A DNA stretch of 64,000 nt from Heterohyrax brucei. Lineage: Eukaryota > Chordata > Mammalia > Hyracoidea > Procaviidae. Position 1 is the first letter of the stretch. Every line of letters starts with the position of its first letter. Shown here one piece after another: positions 32,840 through 45,429 of this stretch. The notes beneath the pieces are model-generated. The model searched no databases. It had not been told where the DNA came from and saw only the letters and a list, made by a program, of their open reading frames with translations. Made by a program: the position numbers and the translations under genes. The stretch is taken from NCBI GenBank assembly GCA_028571685.1, contig CM053162.1, positions 8,064,001-8,128,000 on the forward strand, read 5' to 3'.

Positions 32840-34414
32840 TTAATATATATGTGTGTGTTATTGTGCTTTCAGTGGAAGTTTATAATCCAAATCAATTTGC
32901 CGTATAAAACTTGCACACACACTTCGATGTAACTCTAACTGCTCTCCCTTCCCCTCCCTCCTTGTGATGGTACACACATTCTCCCCACCCTGTACTTCTA
33001 GTGTCCATTCAGCCAAGTCCTGTCCCCTTCACCTTCTCATCTCCTGTATCGACAAGCGCTGCTCAGGCAGCCTCATGTATATGTATTTAAGCCAAGAAGT
33101 ATTTTCTCTTCCAATATCACTCTATGTCTTATAGTTCAGTCCAATCTTTGAAGAGTTGGCCTCGGTACTATTTTAAGCTCTGGGTTAACAAAGAGTTTAG
33201 GGGCCATGTCCTCAGGGGAGCCCACCCCCCAGCCTGATGGACCTTCGAGTCTGGTCTTTTAACAGAGTTCTAGTTCTACATACCCATTTGTCTCCCATTG
33301 TATCAGGAACTTTCCGTTGTGTTCCCTGCGAGGGCAGTCATTGTCAGTGGCCAGGCTTCATCTAGTTCCGATCTCATGCTGATGTAATCTCTGGATCATA
33401 CGGCACCTTTTGTCTGCTGGGTTCATATATTTCTCATGCCTTTGATGTCCTTCATTCTCCTCTGCTCCAGGTTGATTTGAGCCAATTAATGCTACTTATG
33501 TGGCCACTTCCTAGCTTTTAAGGACCTAGACACCACTCACCAATGTAGTATGCAGAATATTTTCTTAAAAAATTGTAGTTATACCAATTAACCTAGGTGT
33601 CTCCTGAAACCATGGTCCCCTGACCCCTGTCCCTGATACTCTGTCCTCTAAAATGTTGGATTGTACTTAGGAAATGGCTTTTATTGTATTCCAATTGTGC
33701 TAAGCTCCTTTCTACTGCATGCTCTCACCTCTTAACCTAACCAAATTCCAATCTGCTACCTAATCTATGAAAAACCTTCTCCTTTCCTCCCTGCTCTTAT
33801 AACCGTCAAAGATTATTTTCTTCTATGTTTAAACTTTTTCTTCTAACAGTGGTCTTACACAATATCTATCCATTTGCAACTGACTGATTTCTCTCAGGAT
33901 AATGTCTTCGAGATTAATCTGTAAGATATCATTGTTGTTTTTTATTATTGTCCTCTTTGGTGAAGTACGTGCTCAAATCCTTTGGTGAAGTGTCTGTCCA
34001 GTTTTTAGTTGGGTTATTTTGTCTTTTTCTTGTTGAGGTTTTGTAGTATCTTGTTGATTATGAAGATTAGATGCTGACTGGATTGTTGGTAGCCAAAAAC
34101 TCTTTCCCAATCTGTAGGTAGTCTCTTTAATCTTTTGGTGAAGTCTTTGGATGAATAAATGTTTCATTGTTAAGAGTTCCTAGTTATCTATTTTCTGTTC
34201 TGGTATTTGTCCATTGTTAGTAATATTTTATAGTCTGTTTACATCATGTGTTAGGTATCCCAGCATTATCCATATATTTTCTTCCAAGACCTTTATTGTT
34301 TTAGATTTTATATTTAGGTCTTTGATCCACCTTGAGTTACTTTTTTATCCATGGTGTGAAGTAAGGGTCTTGTTTCATTTCTTTGCAGATAGATATCCAG
34401 TTATGCCAATATTA

Positions 34415-35679
34415 AGAGGTCTGACAATTGAATTTGTGAACTCATTGTATATAAAGGGTTAGATACTTCATTGCTAAATATCACTTTCATCACCTTCAGA
34501 ATATTCTCCTTGGGAAGCTATGCACCAATACCTGCACCTATGCCATCCCTCAAAGCAATTTTGGAATTCTTTTCCTGGAATGCCACTAGAGCTGTTGTCA
34601 TATGGCCGTGGATGTCCTGAATGTCATCAAAACGTCTTCCTTTCAATGTTTGCCTTATCTTGGGTAAAGAAAAAAAGTCTTTGGTGCCAAGATCAGGTGA
34701 ATAGATAGGGTGTTCCAATACATTTATTTGTTTACTGTCTAAAAACTGCCTCATAGATAGTGCCATGTGAGCTGGAGCAAGAGCCGTGAGCTGTTGGTGA
34801 AAAGTTCGGTTGTTTTCATCTAACTTTTTCACCCAGCCTTTTCAGCACTTAATGCTTTGTCCAGTTGGTACAAATTCATAATTAACAATCCCTTCGATAT
34901 CAAAAAAGTTTAGCAACATCATTGACTCTTGATGTGGACTGTTGGAACTATTTTGGTTGTGGAGAATTAGCTGAATTCCATTGTGCATTTTGATGCTTTG
35001 TTTCAGAGTCATATTGGTATACCCATGTTTCATCACCAGTGTTAATATGGCCTCAAACACGACCTTGCCTCTCTAAAAGGTCTTGGCAAACTTCAGCTCT
35101 CCATTGCTTTTGTTCATCAGTAAGCTCCTTCAGGACCATTTTTGTGTAGACTTTTCTCATGTCAAGATTTTCAGTTAAGATTTTCCTGTTTCTCTACTGA
35201 TGTTTACTTGGTTTCCTATGCTTCTCACAATCAGTCAATGATTTTGACATACTAGTGGACAAATTTTTGCACTATTTTTGTCAATTATGCTTGTTTCTGG
35301 CTGCCCTGATCTCTCTTCATCAGTGATGCTTTCTCTCCCCTCAAAAAAAGCATTTAATTTGTTTGTACATAGCTGTTTTCTTCATGGCATTATCACCATA
35401 AAAACAGACTAACATATTTCTGATTTCACTTCCACTCTTGCCAAGTTTAAGAAGAAATTTAATGTTTGTTGCTCTAACTCAAGCTCTGACACTCTCACAA
35501 CACACAAAATCACCCAATAACAATAACAAATGTCAGACAACAATATACCACCATGTGACAACTTGAACAGAGCTGTGGGATACTGATATACCAAGGTTGT
35601 GGAACCTTACCATATTGTTTGTACAGTAATGCCAACATAAGCACATGGTGGCAAGGTCACAAACTTAGTTGTCAGAGCT
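34415..35679 (-). mobile_element. Mariner DNA transposon (about 1.27 kb)
   Basis: Imperfect TIRs: GGTCTGACAATTGAATTTGT at the left and, as reverse complement, GCTCTGACAACTAAGTTTGT at the right (35655-35678). TA dinucleotides sit at both ends (34413-34414 and 35680-35681), as expected for mariner target sites. The flanks rejoin L1 ORF2 sequence. It carries the transposase relic described separately. Confidence 0.9.
34455..35600 (-). pseudogene. Mariner transposase pseudogene
   Basis: A DD34D-type cut-and-paste transposase in pieces. 34842-35060 holds the first catalytic-domain stretch (FFDIEGIVNYEFVPTGQSI). 34518-34832 holds the second (PAHMALSMRQFLDSK, then YSPDLGTKDFF). The end CIASQGEYSEGD reads in another frame near 34480-34530. 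The second catalytic Asp normally within HHDNAPAH is lost (here QLTALAPAH), while the last Asp in PDLGTKD remains. Frameshifts and stops make it inactive. Confidence 0.88.
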
Positions 35680-36335
35680 TATGTTTACTAAAGAAATTGC
35701 CTTTTCCACAGTTTACAGACTTTGGACCTTTGTCAAATATCAGGTACTCATAGGTAGATGATGTTTTATCTATATTAACAATTCTCTTCCATTGATCTAT
35801 CTTTTATTGTACTAGTACCAAGCTGTTTTAACTCCAGAGGCAGTGTAATAGGTTCTAAAGTCAGGTAGTGTGAGGCCTTCCACTTTGTTCTTCTTCAGTA
35901 ATGCTTTATTTATCCTGGGATTCTTTCCTTTCCATATGAAGTTGGTGATTTGCTTCCCCTTCTTGTTATGGAATACCATAGGAAGTTATACTGGGATTTC
36001 ATTGTATCTGCAGGTCATTTTGGGAAGAATAGACATTTTCATGATGTTAAGTCTTCCTACCATTGAGCAAGATAGGTTTCTCCACTTACATGGATCTCTT
36101 TTAGTTTGTTTTATAGGTCTTTTATGTTTCTGATTAGATTTATTTCTAGGTAGTTTATCTTCTGGAGGCTATTGTAAATGATATTGATTTGGTGATTTCA
36201 CTCTTTGATAGTCTCTTGCTTCACATAAAGAAATACAACTGATTTATGTATGTTTATCTCGTATTCTGATACTTTGCTGACCTCTTTTATTAGTTACAGT
36301 AGTTTCTTTTTTTGGATTCTTTAGGGTTTTCTGTG

Positions 36336-36486
36336 GAAAATCTGATGGCATAGTTGTTAAAGTGCTATGTCTGCTAACCAGGTCAGCAGTTCAAATCTGC
36401 CAGGCATTCCTCAGAAACTATGGAGCAGTTCTACTCTGTCCTATAGGGTCGCTTTGTCAGAATCAATTCGATAGCAGTGGGTTTAA
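36336..36486 (+). mobile_element. AfroSINE inside L1, with TSD
   Basis: Sense copy: TGGCATAGTTGTTAAAGTGC, GCAGTTCAAATCTGCCAGGC, GCAGTTCTACTCTGTCCTAT, and tail CAGAATCAATTCGATAGCAG. Near-identical direct repeats flank it: GGTTTTCTGTG (36325-36335) and GGATTTCTGTG (36487-36497). Confidence 0.95.
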
Positions 36487-38832
36487 GGATTTCTGTGAAT
36501 AAACTCATATCATCTGCAAAGAGATAATGTTTACTTCTTCCTTACCAATGTGGTGCCCTTTATTTCCTTATCTTGACTGATCGCTCTGGCTAGAACCTCC
36601 AGCACAAAGTTGAATAAAAGTGGTAACAGTGATCATCCTTGTCTGGGTCTTGTTCTCAAGGGGAATGCTTTCAGACTCTCTCCATTTAGGATGATGTTGG
36701 CTGTTGAATTTGCATAGATGCTCTTTACTGTGTTGAGCAATTTCCCTTCTATCCCTATTTTGCTGAAAGTTATTAACACGAATGGGTACGAGACTTTGTC
36801 AAATGCCTTTTCTGCATGCATTGATAGAATCAAATGGTTCTTGTCTTTTGTTTCATTTATGTGGTTGTTTGCATTGTTTTGCTGATGCTGTACCATCCCT
36901 GGCTCCCTAGTATGAATCCTACTTGATCATGGTAAATTATTTTTTTGATAGGTTGTTGAATTTTGTTGAGGATTTTACGTCTACATTCATGAAGGATATT
37001 GGTGTGTAATTTTCCTTTATTGTGCTGTTTGAATGAATTTGGGAGTGTTCTATCCTCTTCTATGCTGTGAAATAGCTTTAGTAGAAGGACTGTTAACTCT
37101 ATTCTAAAAGTTTAAGAGAATTCTCCAGTAAAGTCTACTGATCTAGAACTTTTGGTTGGGAGTTTTTTTAGTTAGTTTTTCAATCTCTTCTTTTGTAATG
37201 GGTTTATTAAGTTGATCTACTTCTGTTTGTGTTAGTTTTGGTAGGTAATGTGTTTCTAGAAATTTTTTCAATTTCTTCTAGGTTTTCAAATTTACTGGAG
37301 TACAATTTTTCATAATATTCTGTTATAACTCTTTTAACTTCAGTTGAGTCTGTTGTGTTATCACTCATCTCATCTCTTATTTGAGTTATTTGTGTCCTGT
37401 CTTGTTTCTCTTTTGTCAATAGTTTACTCTTCTGTCAATAGTTTGCCCAATACTTTATTGATTTTTCTTAAGTGTTCCCAAACTTACTCTTTCAATCATT
37501 TTTCTGTTCTCTAATTCATTTACTTTTGCTCTTTTATTACTTGTTTTATTTATTTATTTTTTTCCAGTGCCCACAGATTCTTTTGCTGCTTTCCTTCTAT
37601 TTGTTTGAGTTCATTTGGGCCCTTTCTTCTTTCTGAATGTGTGTATTTATTGAGATAAACTGACCTCTGAGGACTGCTTTCACTGAATCCCAAAGGTTCT
37701 GTTAAGATGTGTTTTCATTTTGATTTGATTCTGTCAATTTCTTTCCTCTGTCATGGATTTCTACTATAACCCAGTAGTTTTAGAACAAAATGTTGTTCAG
37801 TTTTCCTGTGCTTGATTTTTTCCTTCTTTTTTTTCTATTAATGTATTCTGCTTTTATAGCTTTATGATCTAAAAGATGCTTTATAATGTTTCAGCACTTT
37901 CAGTTTTATTAAGGCTTGTTCTGTGGACCAACATGTGGTCTGTTTTGTAGAATCTTTCATGTGCATTGAAACAGAAAGTATACTTGGTTGCTGTTGAGTA
38001 GAATGTTCTGTATATGTCTGTGATGTGAAGTTGGTTGACTGGCATTTTGATCTTCAGTTTCTTTATTGAGGTTTTTCTTCTGATGTTCTGTCTTTAATTA
38101 AAAGTGATATTTTGAAGTTTCTTATTATTGTGAAGCTATTTCTGTTTTAAATGCAGTTGATATTTGTTTTATGAATTTTTAAGCCCTGTTATTGGGTATG
38201 TAGATATTTAGTATAGTTTTGCTCTTCTGGAATATTAACTTTTTAATCATGATATAGTGACCTTCTTGTCCAAAGTGGTGAATTTTGAAGTCTATTTTAT
38301 CAAAAATTAATATTGCCACTCCTGCTGTTGATTGAATGCTGTTTGCTTGATATATTTTTATAACCCTTTGCATTTTAGTTTGTTCATATCTTTAAGTCTA
38401 ATGTATGTCTCCTGTAGGTAGCATGTAGCTAGATCACAGTTTTAAATCCAGTCTGCCACTCTCTACCTGTTTATTGTTACATTAATTCACTTACATTCAA
38501 CATAATTATTGGTAGGTATGAATTTAATGCTCTCATTGGGATGTCTGTTTTTTAGCTGTTCCTTTGTTCCACTTAATTTTCTGTGCTAAATCACTTTTCT
38601 TTGTGTGTTATCTTTCACTTATGTTTTATTTGTGGTTTGTATTTGCTGAGATTTCATTTTTTGTTGTTGTTTTTGATGCATAGGATTGATCATTTCTATT
38701 GTGGTTACCTTAATATTTTCTCCTATTTTTCTAAATCTAAAAGTCTTTAATTTCTTTATATTGCCTTAACTTCCTCTCCATATGAATGATTTATGATGAT
38801 ACTTTTTATATATCCCTTTTTTCTGTTAATGT

Positions 38833-39438
38833 TTACATAATGATATCTCTATTTGAACTATTTTCAGTGTTTGTATTTGTTATTTTTGTGATTTCACTAT
38901 TTGGATTGATTTCCATGCTCTGTGTTCTGCATTCTAGTCTTGGGTTTTTATCATATCCAAAGGACTCCCTTTTGCATTGCTTGTAATTTGGGTTTGGTTT
39001 TTGCAAATTCATTAAATTTTTATTTGGAAATGTCATAATTTTGCCATCATATCTGGGAGACAATTTTGCTGGATATATAGTTCTTGGCTGGAAATTATTT
39101 TCCTTCAAGGTTTTGTATTTGTTATTCCATTGCCTTCTTGCCTGCATGGTTTCTGCTGAGTAGTCCCATCTTAGTGTTATTGATTCTCCTTTGTGGATTA
39201 TTTTTCCTTTGTCCCTAGCAGTTTTAAAAACTGTCTTCTTATCTTTAGATTTGGGAAGTCTGATTATAATATGCCTTGGTGTCTTTCTTCTAAAGTCTAT
39301 CTTATGTAGAGTTTGATCAGTATCTTGGATAGAAATCTTCTCATCTCTGATAATATCAGGGAAGTTTTCTGTCAACAAATCTTCAACATCTCTCTCTGTA
39401 TTTTCTGTTATTCTTCCCTGTTTTGGTGCTCCAAACAC
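38833..39438 (-). pseudogene. Old L1 ORF1 relic, C-terminal 201 codons open
   Basis: Reads FGAPKQGRITENTERDVEDL (RRM start), TPRHIIIRLPK (RRM strand), ARRQWNNKYKTLKE and YPAKLSPRYDGKIMTF (C-terminal domain). The coiled-coil half lies upstream (about 39440-40850) but is broken by the L1 fragment at 39536-40305. The frame runs past the usual end into the spacer. ORF1p was an RNA-binding chaperone; this copy is non-functional. Confidence 0.87.
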
Positions 39439-39535
39439 TCACAGGTTATTCCTATTCATAGAGTCCCACATAATTCTCAGTATTTCTTTAATTTTTAAAT
39501 TTTTTCTTTCATTTCTTCTTAGCCTTAATTTATTT

Positions 39536-40305
39536 TTGTGTTTTTTTATTATTATGATTGAATGAAAATGTAGATTCCCATATAAATTTGCATGCCCACC
39601 TATATGCAGCTCCCACTGCTCTCCCTACCCGGTGACAGCACACTCTTCCTCTCTGCTCCATATATGTCTCTCTCAACAATCTACTGTCCCCTTCTCTCCA
39701 GCCACTCTCCTTCCTCCAGTAAGAGGTCCACAAGATGACCTCCTATAGATGCGTAAAACCATAAAGTGCATGCATGATATGGTCACTCTGTGCCACCAAG
39801 TCCACTCCATTGCTGTCCGAGAGTTCACCTCCATTATGATTTATGGACAGGGGCAGCATCAGGGCCAGGGGCCATGTTCCCAGGAGAACTCCAAGGTCCA
39901 TGGACCATCAATTGTGGTCTTTTAATGGAGATATCAGTGTGCACCCCTTTTTGTTCTTGTGATACCAGTGAGACTCAACTTTGTGAGCTCCATTACAGCT
40001 ATCACTGGTGGTGGCTGCGCATGATCCAATTCTTCCAGCCGCAAGTTGATGTAGTCACCCACTCACATGGGTCTCTCTGTCTTCTGAGTTCTCTTCCCCC
40101 ATGTTGTAATCATCCGTTCCTGCTAAGTTAGGACTATTTACTATGCCCTCAGGTAGCAGCTTAGCAGCTTTTAAGACCCCAGATGACACTCACCAATGTG
40201 GGGTGCAGAGGGGCCACTTAGCAAAACACTAGTTGTGCCAGTTGGCCTTTATTTCCCCTGAGAGCATGGTCCCCAGCCCCCTGCCCCAGCTACTCTGTTT
40301 TTGTA
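39536..40305 (-). mobile_element. 5'-truncated L1 3'UTR insertion in ORF1
   Basis: A 770-bp antisense fragment. It starts with a T-run and CATATAAATTTGCATGCCCA, and it matches the 9.45-10.2 kb L1 3'UTR in order through GCTACTCTGTTTTTGTAA. Short TTTTTGT repeats at both edges may be the TSD. Old L1 ORF1 sequence resumes after it. Confidence 0.88.
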
Positions 40306-41811
40306 ATAATTTTTAAATTCTCTTATCTGATTTTTTCCTCAGGTATTCTGGTGTCACATGCCTTAACTTCAGTCTCATTTACGCCTCAGTTTGGCTCCTT
40401 TGACTTTGTGTTGAGTTGTCTAATTCTGTAATTCTATTATTCGTCTTCTGACTTTCTACTTCCTGTCTCTGGATGCTTTCTTGCAGCCTGTTCAATTTGT
40501 CATTATGCTCTGCTGCATTTTGCCTCACCTCCTTCGTGGTCTCTTAAAGTGTTCTAAGTATTAATCTTTTGCAGTCTACCTCTGATAATTCCAGGAAGTC
40601 TCTTTACTTGGAAAAAATCTTGATTCTTTGTTTTGGGAGCTTTCTGAAGCCATCATGATCTGCCTTTTTAACCATTTTGATGTGAACTGTTGTCTCCAAA
40701 CCATCAATAAGCGGTATTTATTTTATATTTGCCTACTGTGTTCTAATGTCTTGTTGTATTTTGTTTTGAAAAGTCTGAATAGACTGATAAGGTTTGTTAG
40801 TTTGGCTATTGGTGCTGTTGAAGCTCTAATGTCCAGTCGCTAGGTGGTTAAAGCTGTTACTAGATATGCAAACCCAAGAGTTTGTTTACTTTTCTTATAT
40901 CATTTCTGATCAGGTGTTCCAGTAGTCAGTCACCAAGTATTTTGTGCAGGGTAGGTGTGATTTATACAGGCTCAAGTATCTGGCTTCAAGCACTGAGAAT
41001 GGCAGTGGTCTAACACTCATCTCTGCGTGTCTGTAAAGATGACATGCCACTTTATGTCTGAATCTAATTGAAGGAACTGTTTCTGCCCTGAATTTCTGGC
41101 ACAGAGGAGTTGACATTTTTTCCCTATCCTCCAGATTATTAAATCATTCCCTCCCTAAGTCTCAGAGAATGACTCCGGGCAGACTTAAAGAGTCTTTCTT
41201 CTAGTTCAATAATGGCATCAAACTCCAGAGCCTGGCACAATCCTGAGAAGGGAGTGAGAATTACTGGGAGAAGGGAAAGATTTATCCTGAAGGAAAAATT
41301 TAGATCTGTGCAAGGTAGGTTAAAGGCAAATCACTATGCTTTTCACAAACTAGTGCTGTTTTTCACTGGCTCTGGAGGCACAGATGGATTCTTCAGTCAG
41401 CTTCTGCTGAGGAAGATGCCCTCCAATCACCACTGCTCTACTCACTGAGGTTGCCACAGCTGATTCCCAGTTGTTCAGGTCTGGCCAATTCTTGGTACTT
41501 CTGGACATATTCTCTTTTCCTTGTTGCTCAGTCTGATTTCTTAGCTTTCTCTTTGATGTTCACAGCTCCTAGAATGCCATGTGTAATTGACACATTTATT
41601 CTTTTGGGTCTTTGTTGTTAGAGAGAACACAGGAGGCGTCTGACTTCTCTGTCACTTTGGTCCCTCCACAGGGTTTTTAAGGTTTTTGTTATTGTTGTTG
41701 GGAATGGCAGTAATCTTAGTTATGAGATGTTTTTGGGTGGACTCAAACTTCCAACCTTTTCTTAGCATAGTAATTTGTTAACTGTTTGCACCATTCAAGG
41801 ATTCCAAGACA

Positions 41812-42017
41812 TTGTTGCTGTTGTGTGTCATGAGTAGATTCTGACTCACAGTGACTGCATAGAACAGAGTAGAATTTCCTCATAGGTTTCCTAGGCTGTA
41901 ATCTTCATGGGGCGTGTTTCCAAATCATTTCTCTCTCTTGTGGAGGTGCTGGTGGGATCCAGCTGCTAACTTTTTAGCTACCAGCTGAGCACTTAACCAC
42001 TTGGCCATCAGAGCTCC
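41812..42017 (-). mobile_element. AfroSINE, long variant
   Basis: Antisense: TAGATTCTGACTCACAGTGA, CTGTAATCTTCATGGGG, ACCAGCTGAGCACTTAACCA, CATCAGAGCTCC. A further decayed SINE-like piece may precede it at 41700-41807. Confidence 0.9.
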
Positions 42018-42179
42018 TTTCCCTGGAATTAGTAGTATATATTTGAGTGTATATTTGTTGAAGAAATGAGTGAATAAATGCTTCCCTTAGCCCTTTGGTT
42101 TTTTAATTTACCCTGATAGTCCATGTTATGAGTCCACCCAAGTCTATAGCACCTAATAAGTGATGTGGTCAATATTAAC

Positions 42180-42275
42180 TTGGCAAGAGGGGTTAAGGGA
42201 CTTGTCCTATGTCACAGACTAACATGTAGAGCATGGCCAGTTCAATACCAGCTGACTTTCTTGGCTCTGAAAATC
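42180..42275 (-). mobile_element. MIR fragment
   Basis: Antisense MIR core layout: GGTTAAGGGACTTGTCC, ATGTCACAGACTAACATGTA, GAGCATGGCCAGTTCAATAC. Strongly diverged. Confidence 0.6.
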
Positions 42276-43194
42276 CCATTTGAAAGGTGTCTAAAAACTG
42301 CATCCACAATTCTGCCCGTTTTACACCAAGAAACACATTTGATACAATTGCAGATGCTTTCTCAAGGCTCAACAGCTCTGCTAGAATTCATCAAGAAAGC
42401 TGTTTGTTTCCTTCTATTATTCTGATCTCAATGCATTTGTCTCAGTCTCCTGGTGATCTGGGACAGCACATTATCTGATGTTATCCAGAGTCATGCCACT
42501 TAGGAAGTTTTGCTTATGTCAACATTATGCAAAGCTGTACACATTTTTTTTTGTTGTTGTTCCTTTTGCTGGGGGCAGCTGAAAGTAAGTGACACTAATT
42601 TCTATTCTACTGTTATCCAAATATTGCACTCACAACACAATCCATAAACATAATGACTACTCATCAATAAAGCAGAAGAATGTCTGAGAAACCAGAATTG
42701 TCACCCCCAAAATTTAAAAAAATAAAAAGAAACAACAAAAATGCTGGCAAATGGTAGGTCCCTTATCTTAATTACAGGCTTATTTGCATTTAAATGAAGG
42801 TTATTCTATAATTACTACTGAATGTTTTGTGTTGGAGTTGAAATACCACTCTGCAGGCTGTCAGCCCATTTCTTTTTCATTTTCTCTTGTCATTCTTCTT
42901 CTCTGTAATCATTTGACACAGGCAGGCACTGAGAGGTACTGGTTCTTAATTCCCTTTCCAGAAGCATCAGTACCTCAGGGCAACTTGTGGATCCTCAGGC
43001 ATCTTACTGTAGTCCTTCCAGGGAGAATAAGAATGGTGCCAAGAGAATTGGAGACTCCCCTCCATCCACAGTAAAACATCAGACTGTCTACCAAATGGAA
43101 AGCATAGTTAACTCAGTCTAGCTGTGCATTACTGGGATGTTGTGAGTCCCTAGTCCTTCCTCTGTGAGCTTCCACTCATCTCCATGAACTTTAA
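42276..43194. other. Unique sequence, no gene seen
   Basis: ORFs at 42287-42478 and 42784-43074 show no domain or splice-supported structure. Confidence 0.45.
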
Positions 43195-43475
43195 CACTTA
43201 TCAACAAATACTTACTGAGCATTATGTAAGATGCTATGTGGTATTCTGATAATGAAATCTTGAGTATGACAGAACTAGTCCCTGACCTCATAACAGTTAT
43301 TCACAAATGGATGGAGTGGGAGGGCACAGGGAGATATTGATGAAACAGTGTAAAGCCAAAAATAATAATAATAAAACCATTTCAAATTAGGATAAGTGCT
43401 ATGAATAAAACAAAGTGTGAGGACAAAGAACAATAGGAATAACAAAAAGCTTATGTAATAGAGGTATTTATAGGA
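43195..43475 (-). repeat. Ancient L2-like repeat
   Basis: ACAAATACTTACTGAGCATT, ATGTAAGATGCTATGTGGTA and, later, GATAAGTGCTATGAATAAAA follow the common ancient-repeat order of an antisense L2-type end. Includes an (AAT)n run at 43356-43373. Confidence 0.5.
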
Positions 43476-43819
43476 AGACTTGAAGGCTAAGAAGTCATGT
43501 AGACAGGAAAGGGAGAGGTAGAGAAGGAAGAATCATCTAAGGTATAAAGAATAATAAGTACAAAGTCCCTGAACCTGAGGAAAGTATGTCCCATGAATTT
43601 GACCAATATGACTAGAGACTGTTATTGGAAAAGATGGCATAAAATGATGTTAGAGAAGCAGACACAAGCTTGGTCGGGCAGGCTTTTTGGACCCAGTAAG
43701 GCAAGTGCACTGACTTATACAGAGATGTGCCATAGGGCCCAACACAGCTTCATGCACAGTGGGCACTCACAACTGTCAACTGAGTCGCTCTGCAGAGCAT
43801 GTGCATGATGGTATGTCAG

Positions 43820-44235
43820 CTCAGAAATACTTTTACTGCATGTAACAGAAAACCCCAACTATGGTGGCTTAAACATGACTGAGATCCAATTTTCTCACCT
43901 AGTGAGAAGTCCAGATGTGAGTAGTTGCTGATACTGGTTTAGTAGCTTTTTAGAGTCAAGGTGTCTAGAATTCTCTCAATCTTTGCCTCATGGTTGCAAG
44001 ACTGCTGCTTCAGCTATAGTCATTACATTCTAGCTCCAGAATGAGGAAAATGCAAAAAGTATGCCGGCTGCATCTGTTCCCCTTACACAGTTTTCCTGGA
44101 TGCCATAACCAGTAATTTCCATTGCTATTTTATTGGCCAGAACTGTGTCATATGTCTACCTCCAACAGCAAGGGAACCAGGAAATACCTTCTTTATAGTT
44201 TGATTTATTGCTGCCCCTAATACACCCAATGTTGT
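43820..44235. repeat. Ancient interspersed repeat, family unresolved
   Basis: AACTATGGTGGCTTAAACA, GAAGTCCAGATGTGAG and TATTGGCCAGAACTGTGTCA occur in the order found in a widespread ancient mammalian repeat that I recognise but cannot name. Confidence 0.45.
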
Positions 44236-45429
44236 AAAGAAGAAAGGGAGAAAGAACTTAGTCAGCAAACAAGAACTTGTGTTTGCTGGGGATGAGGATT
44301 CATATTCCAGCCAATGCTGCCAAAGATAATATGTCTCAGAACATTATGTCATTATAAGATGAGACTTGAGAGACAAAGGAAAAGACCTACCAGGGTAAAT
44401 TTATCTCCATTATTTCTCTTTACATCAGGTAGCTCTTTCAACTGGGAACAGAGGATCTCTTATAAACCAGCAAAAGATGCCTGAAATTCAAAGAACAGAC
44501 TTTAGCTTAAGCAAGGAGTTCAGCCATCTTCAGTCCAAATAATATATTTTGAATGTATTTATGGCTTCAATCAATCCCTAAGCTTTGGAAGAATGTATCA
44601 TGTGTAGACATGTTTGAAGTGGAAAGAAAGGGACAGCAAGAAAAGATCTGAAGCAGGACCATAGCTACAGATACAGGCCTTGGGGCAACACATCACAGGA
44701 GAGCCAAAGATAGTCTGGAGAGTTGAGAAAGGCTCTCCTGAGAAAGTGACACTTAATCTATGACCTCAAAGATCAATGGGATTCAATTAAATAACAAGAG
44801 TAGAAGGAGGGCATGGGGATTCAAGTCCCAGCATCCTTTGCAAATGTTAACACATGAAAATCGAATCAGGGCAAATGCCAGAATTAAGTGATAATGGCAG
44901 CAAAAAGACTATCCTAGATGTCTTTGCTAATTTATCAGATGCGCAAACCTGGAAGACTTCTTAGTTGACACAGGGTGTTGGAAAACTTCTCAATTTCTGG
45001 TCAGATGCCAGTGCTAGAATATTAAGTGACCTGTGACGGTCATATGTTCTTCACCTGCGTATCATCTGAGTTGGGTATTTACTACCTTGGCCCAAAAAGT
45101 AGGTAGAGAAGCAGCCTACTGTGTGGCTTGGCTAAACCTACATGGAGCAGGTGGTTCTTCCCCCTGTGTAGAACAGAAGAATCTAATGCCCAGATCTAGT
45201 TCCTGCCAACTCTGTTCCTCCCCGACTCCAACTGCTAGCAGGTGGGTACATAGCACAGCAGATACACCTGGTGACCACAGTACAAATGACACTTGGCATC
45301 TCTCTGTGTGCCTTCTCCACCAGGTGCCAGGATTGTCTTTCCAAACATAGATACCAGCCCATCATTCCTTTCTTGCCATCCTCCAGTGTCCTCCCTGTAG
45401 GATCAAGTCCAGTCATGACTTAAAGTTTC
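44236..45429. other. Unique sequence, no gene seen
   Basis: ORFs at 45033-45350 (+) and 45183-45416 (-) overlap on opposite strands and have no recognisable domain. Treated as chance. Confidence 0.45.

Larger units (their letters stand above)
33970..38480 (-). pseudogene. Old L1 ORF2 pseudogene
   Basis: Open remnants: 38179-38373 (endonuclease middle, TILNIYIPN-like end), 37207-37419 (linker, TKEKQDRTQITQIRDE), 36633-36896 ([15 protein letters not shown]) and 33973-34167 (C-terminal part, QRLHQKIKET). The RT palm is cut by an AfroSINE at 36336-36486. The region following it encodes the C-terminal half and is cut by the mariner at 34415-35681. Dense stops and frameshifts. Function was target-primed reverse transcription; no product is possible now. 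Confidence 0.85.
32840..41672 (-). mobile_element. Old L1 retrotransposon, nest of three insertions
   Basis: An antisense L1 that appears full-length once inserts are removed: 3'UTR 32840-33960, ORF2 about 33970-38480, inter-ORF about 38480-38830, ORF1 about 38833-40850 (with an insert), and 5'UTR to about 41672 (rc of CTGTCACTTTGGTCCCTCCA as the 5' end). Its 3'UTR differs from that of the 9.4-16.3 kb L1, so it is another, older subfamily. Inserts are a mariner (34415-35681), an AfroSINE (36336-36486) and a younger L1 fragment (39536-40305). Confidence 0.87.
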
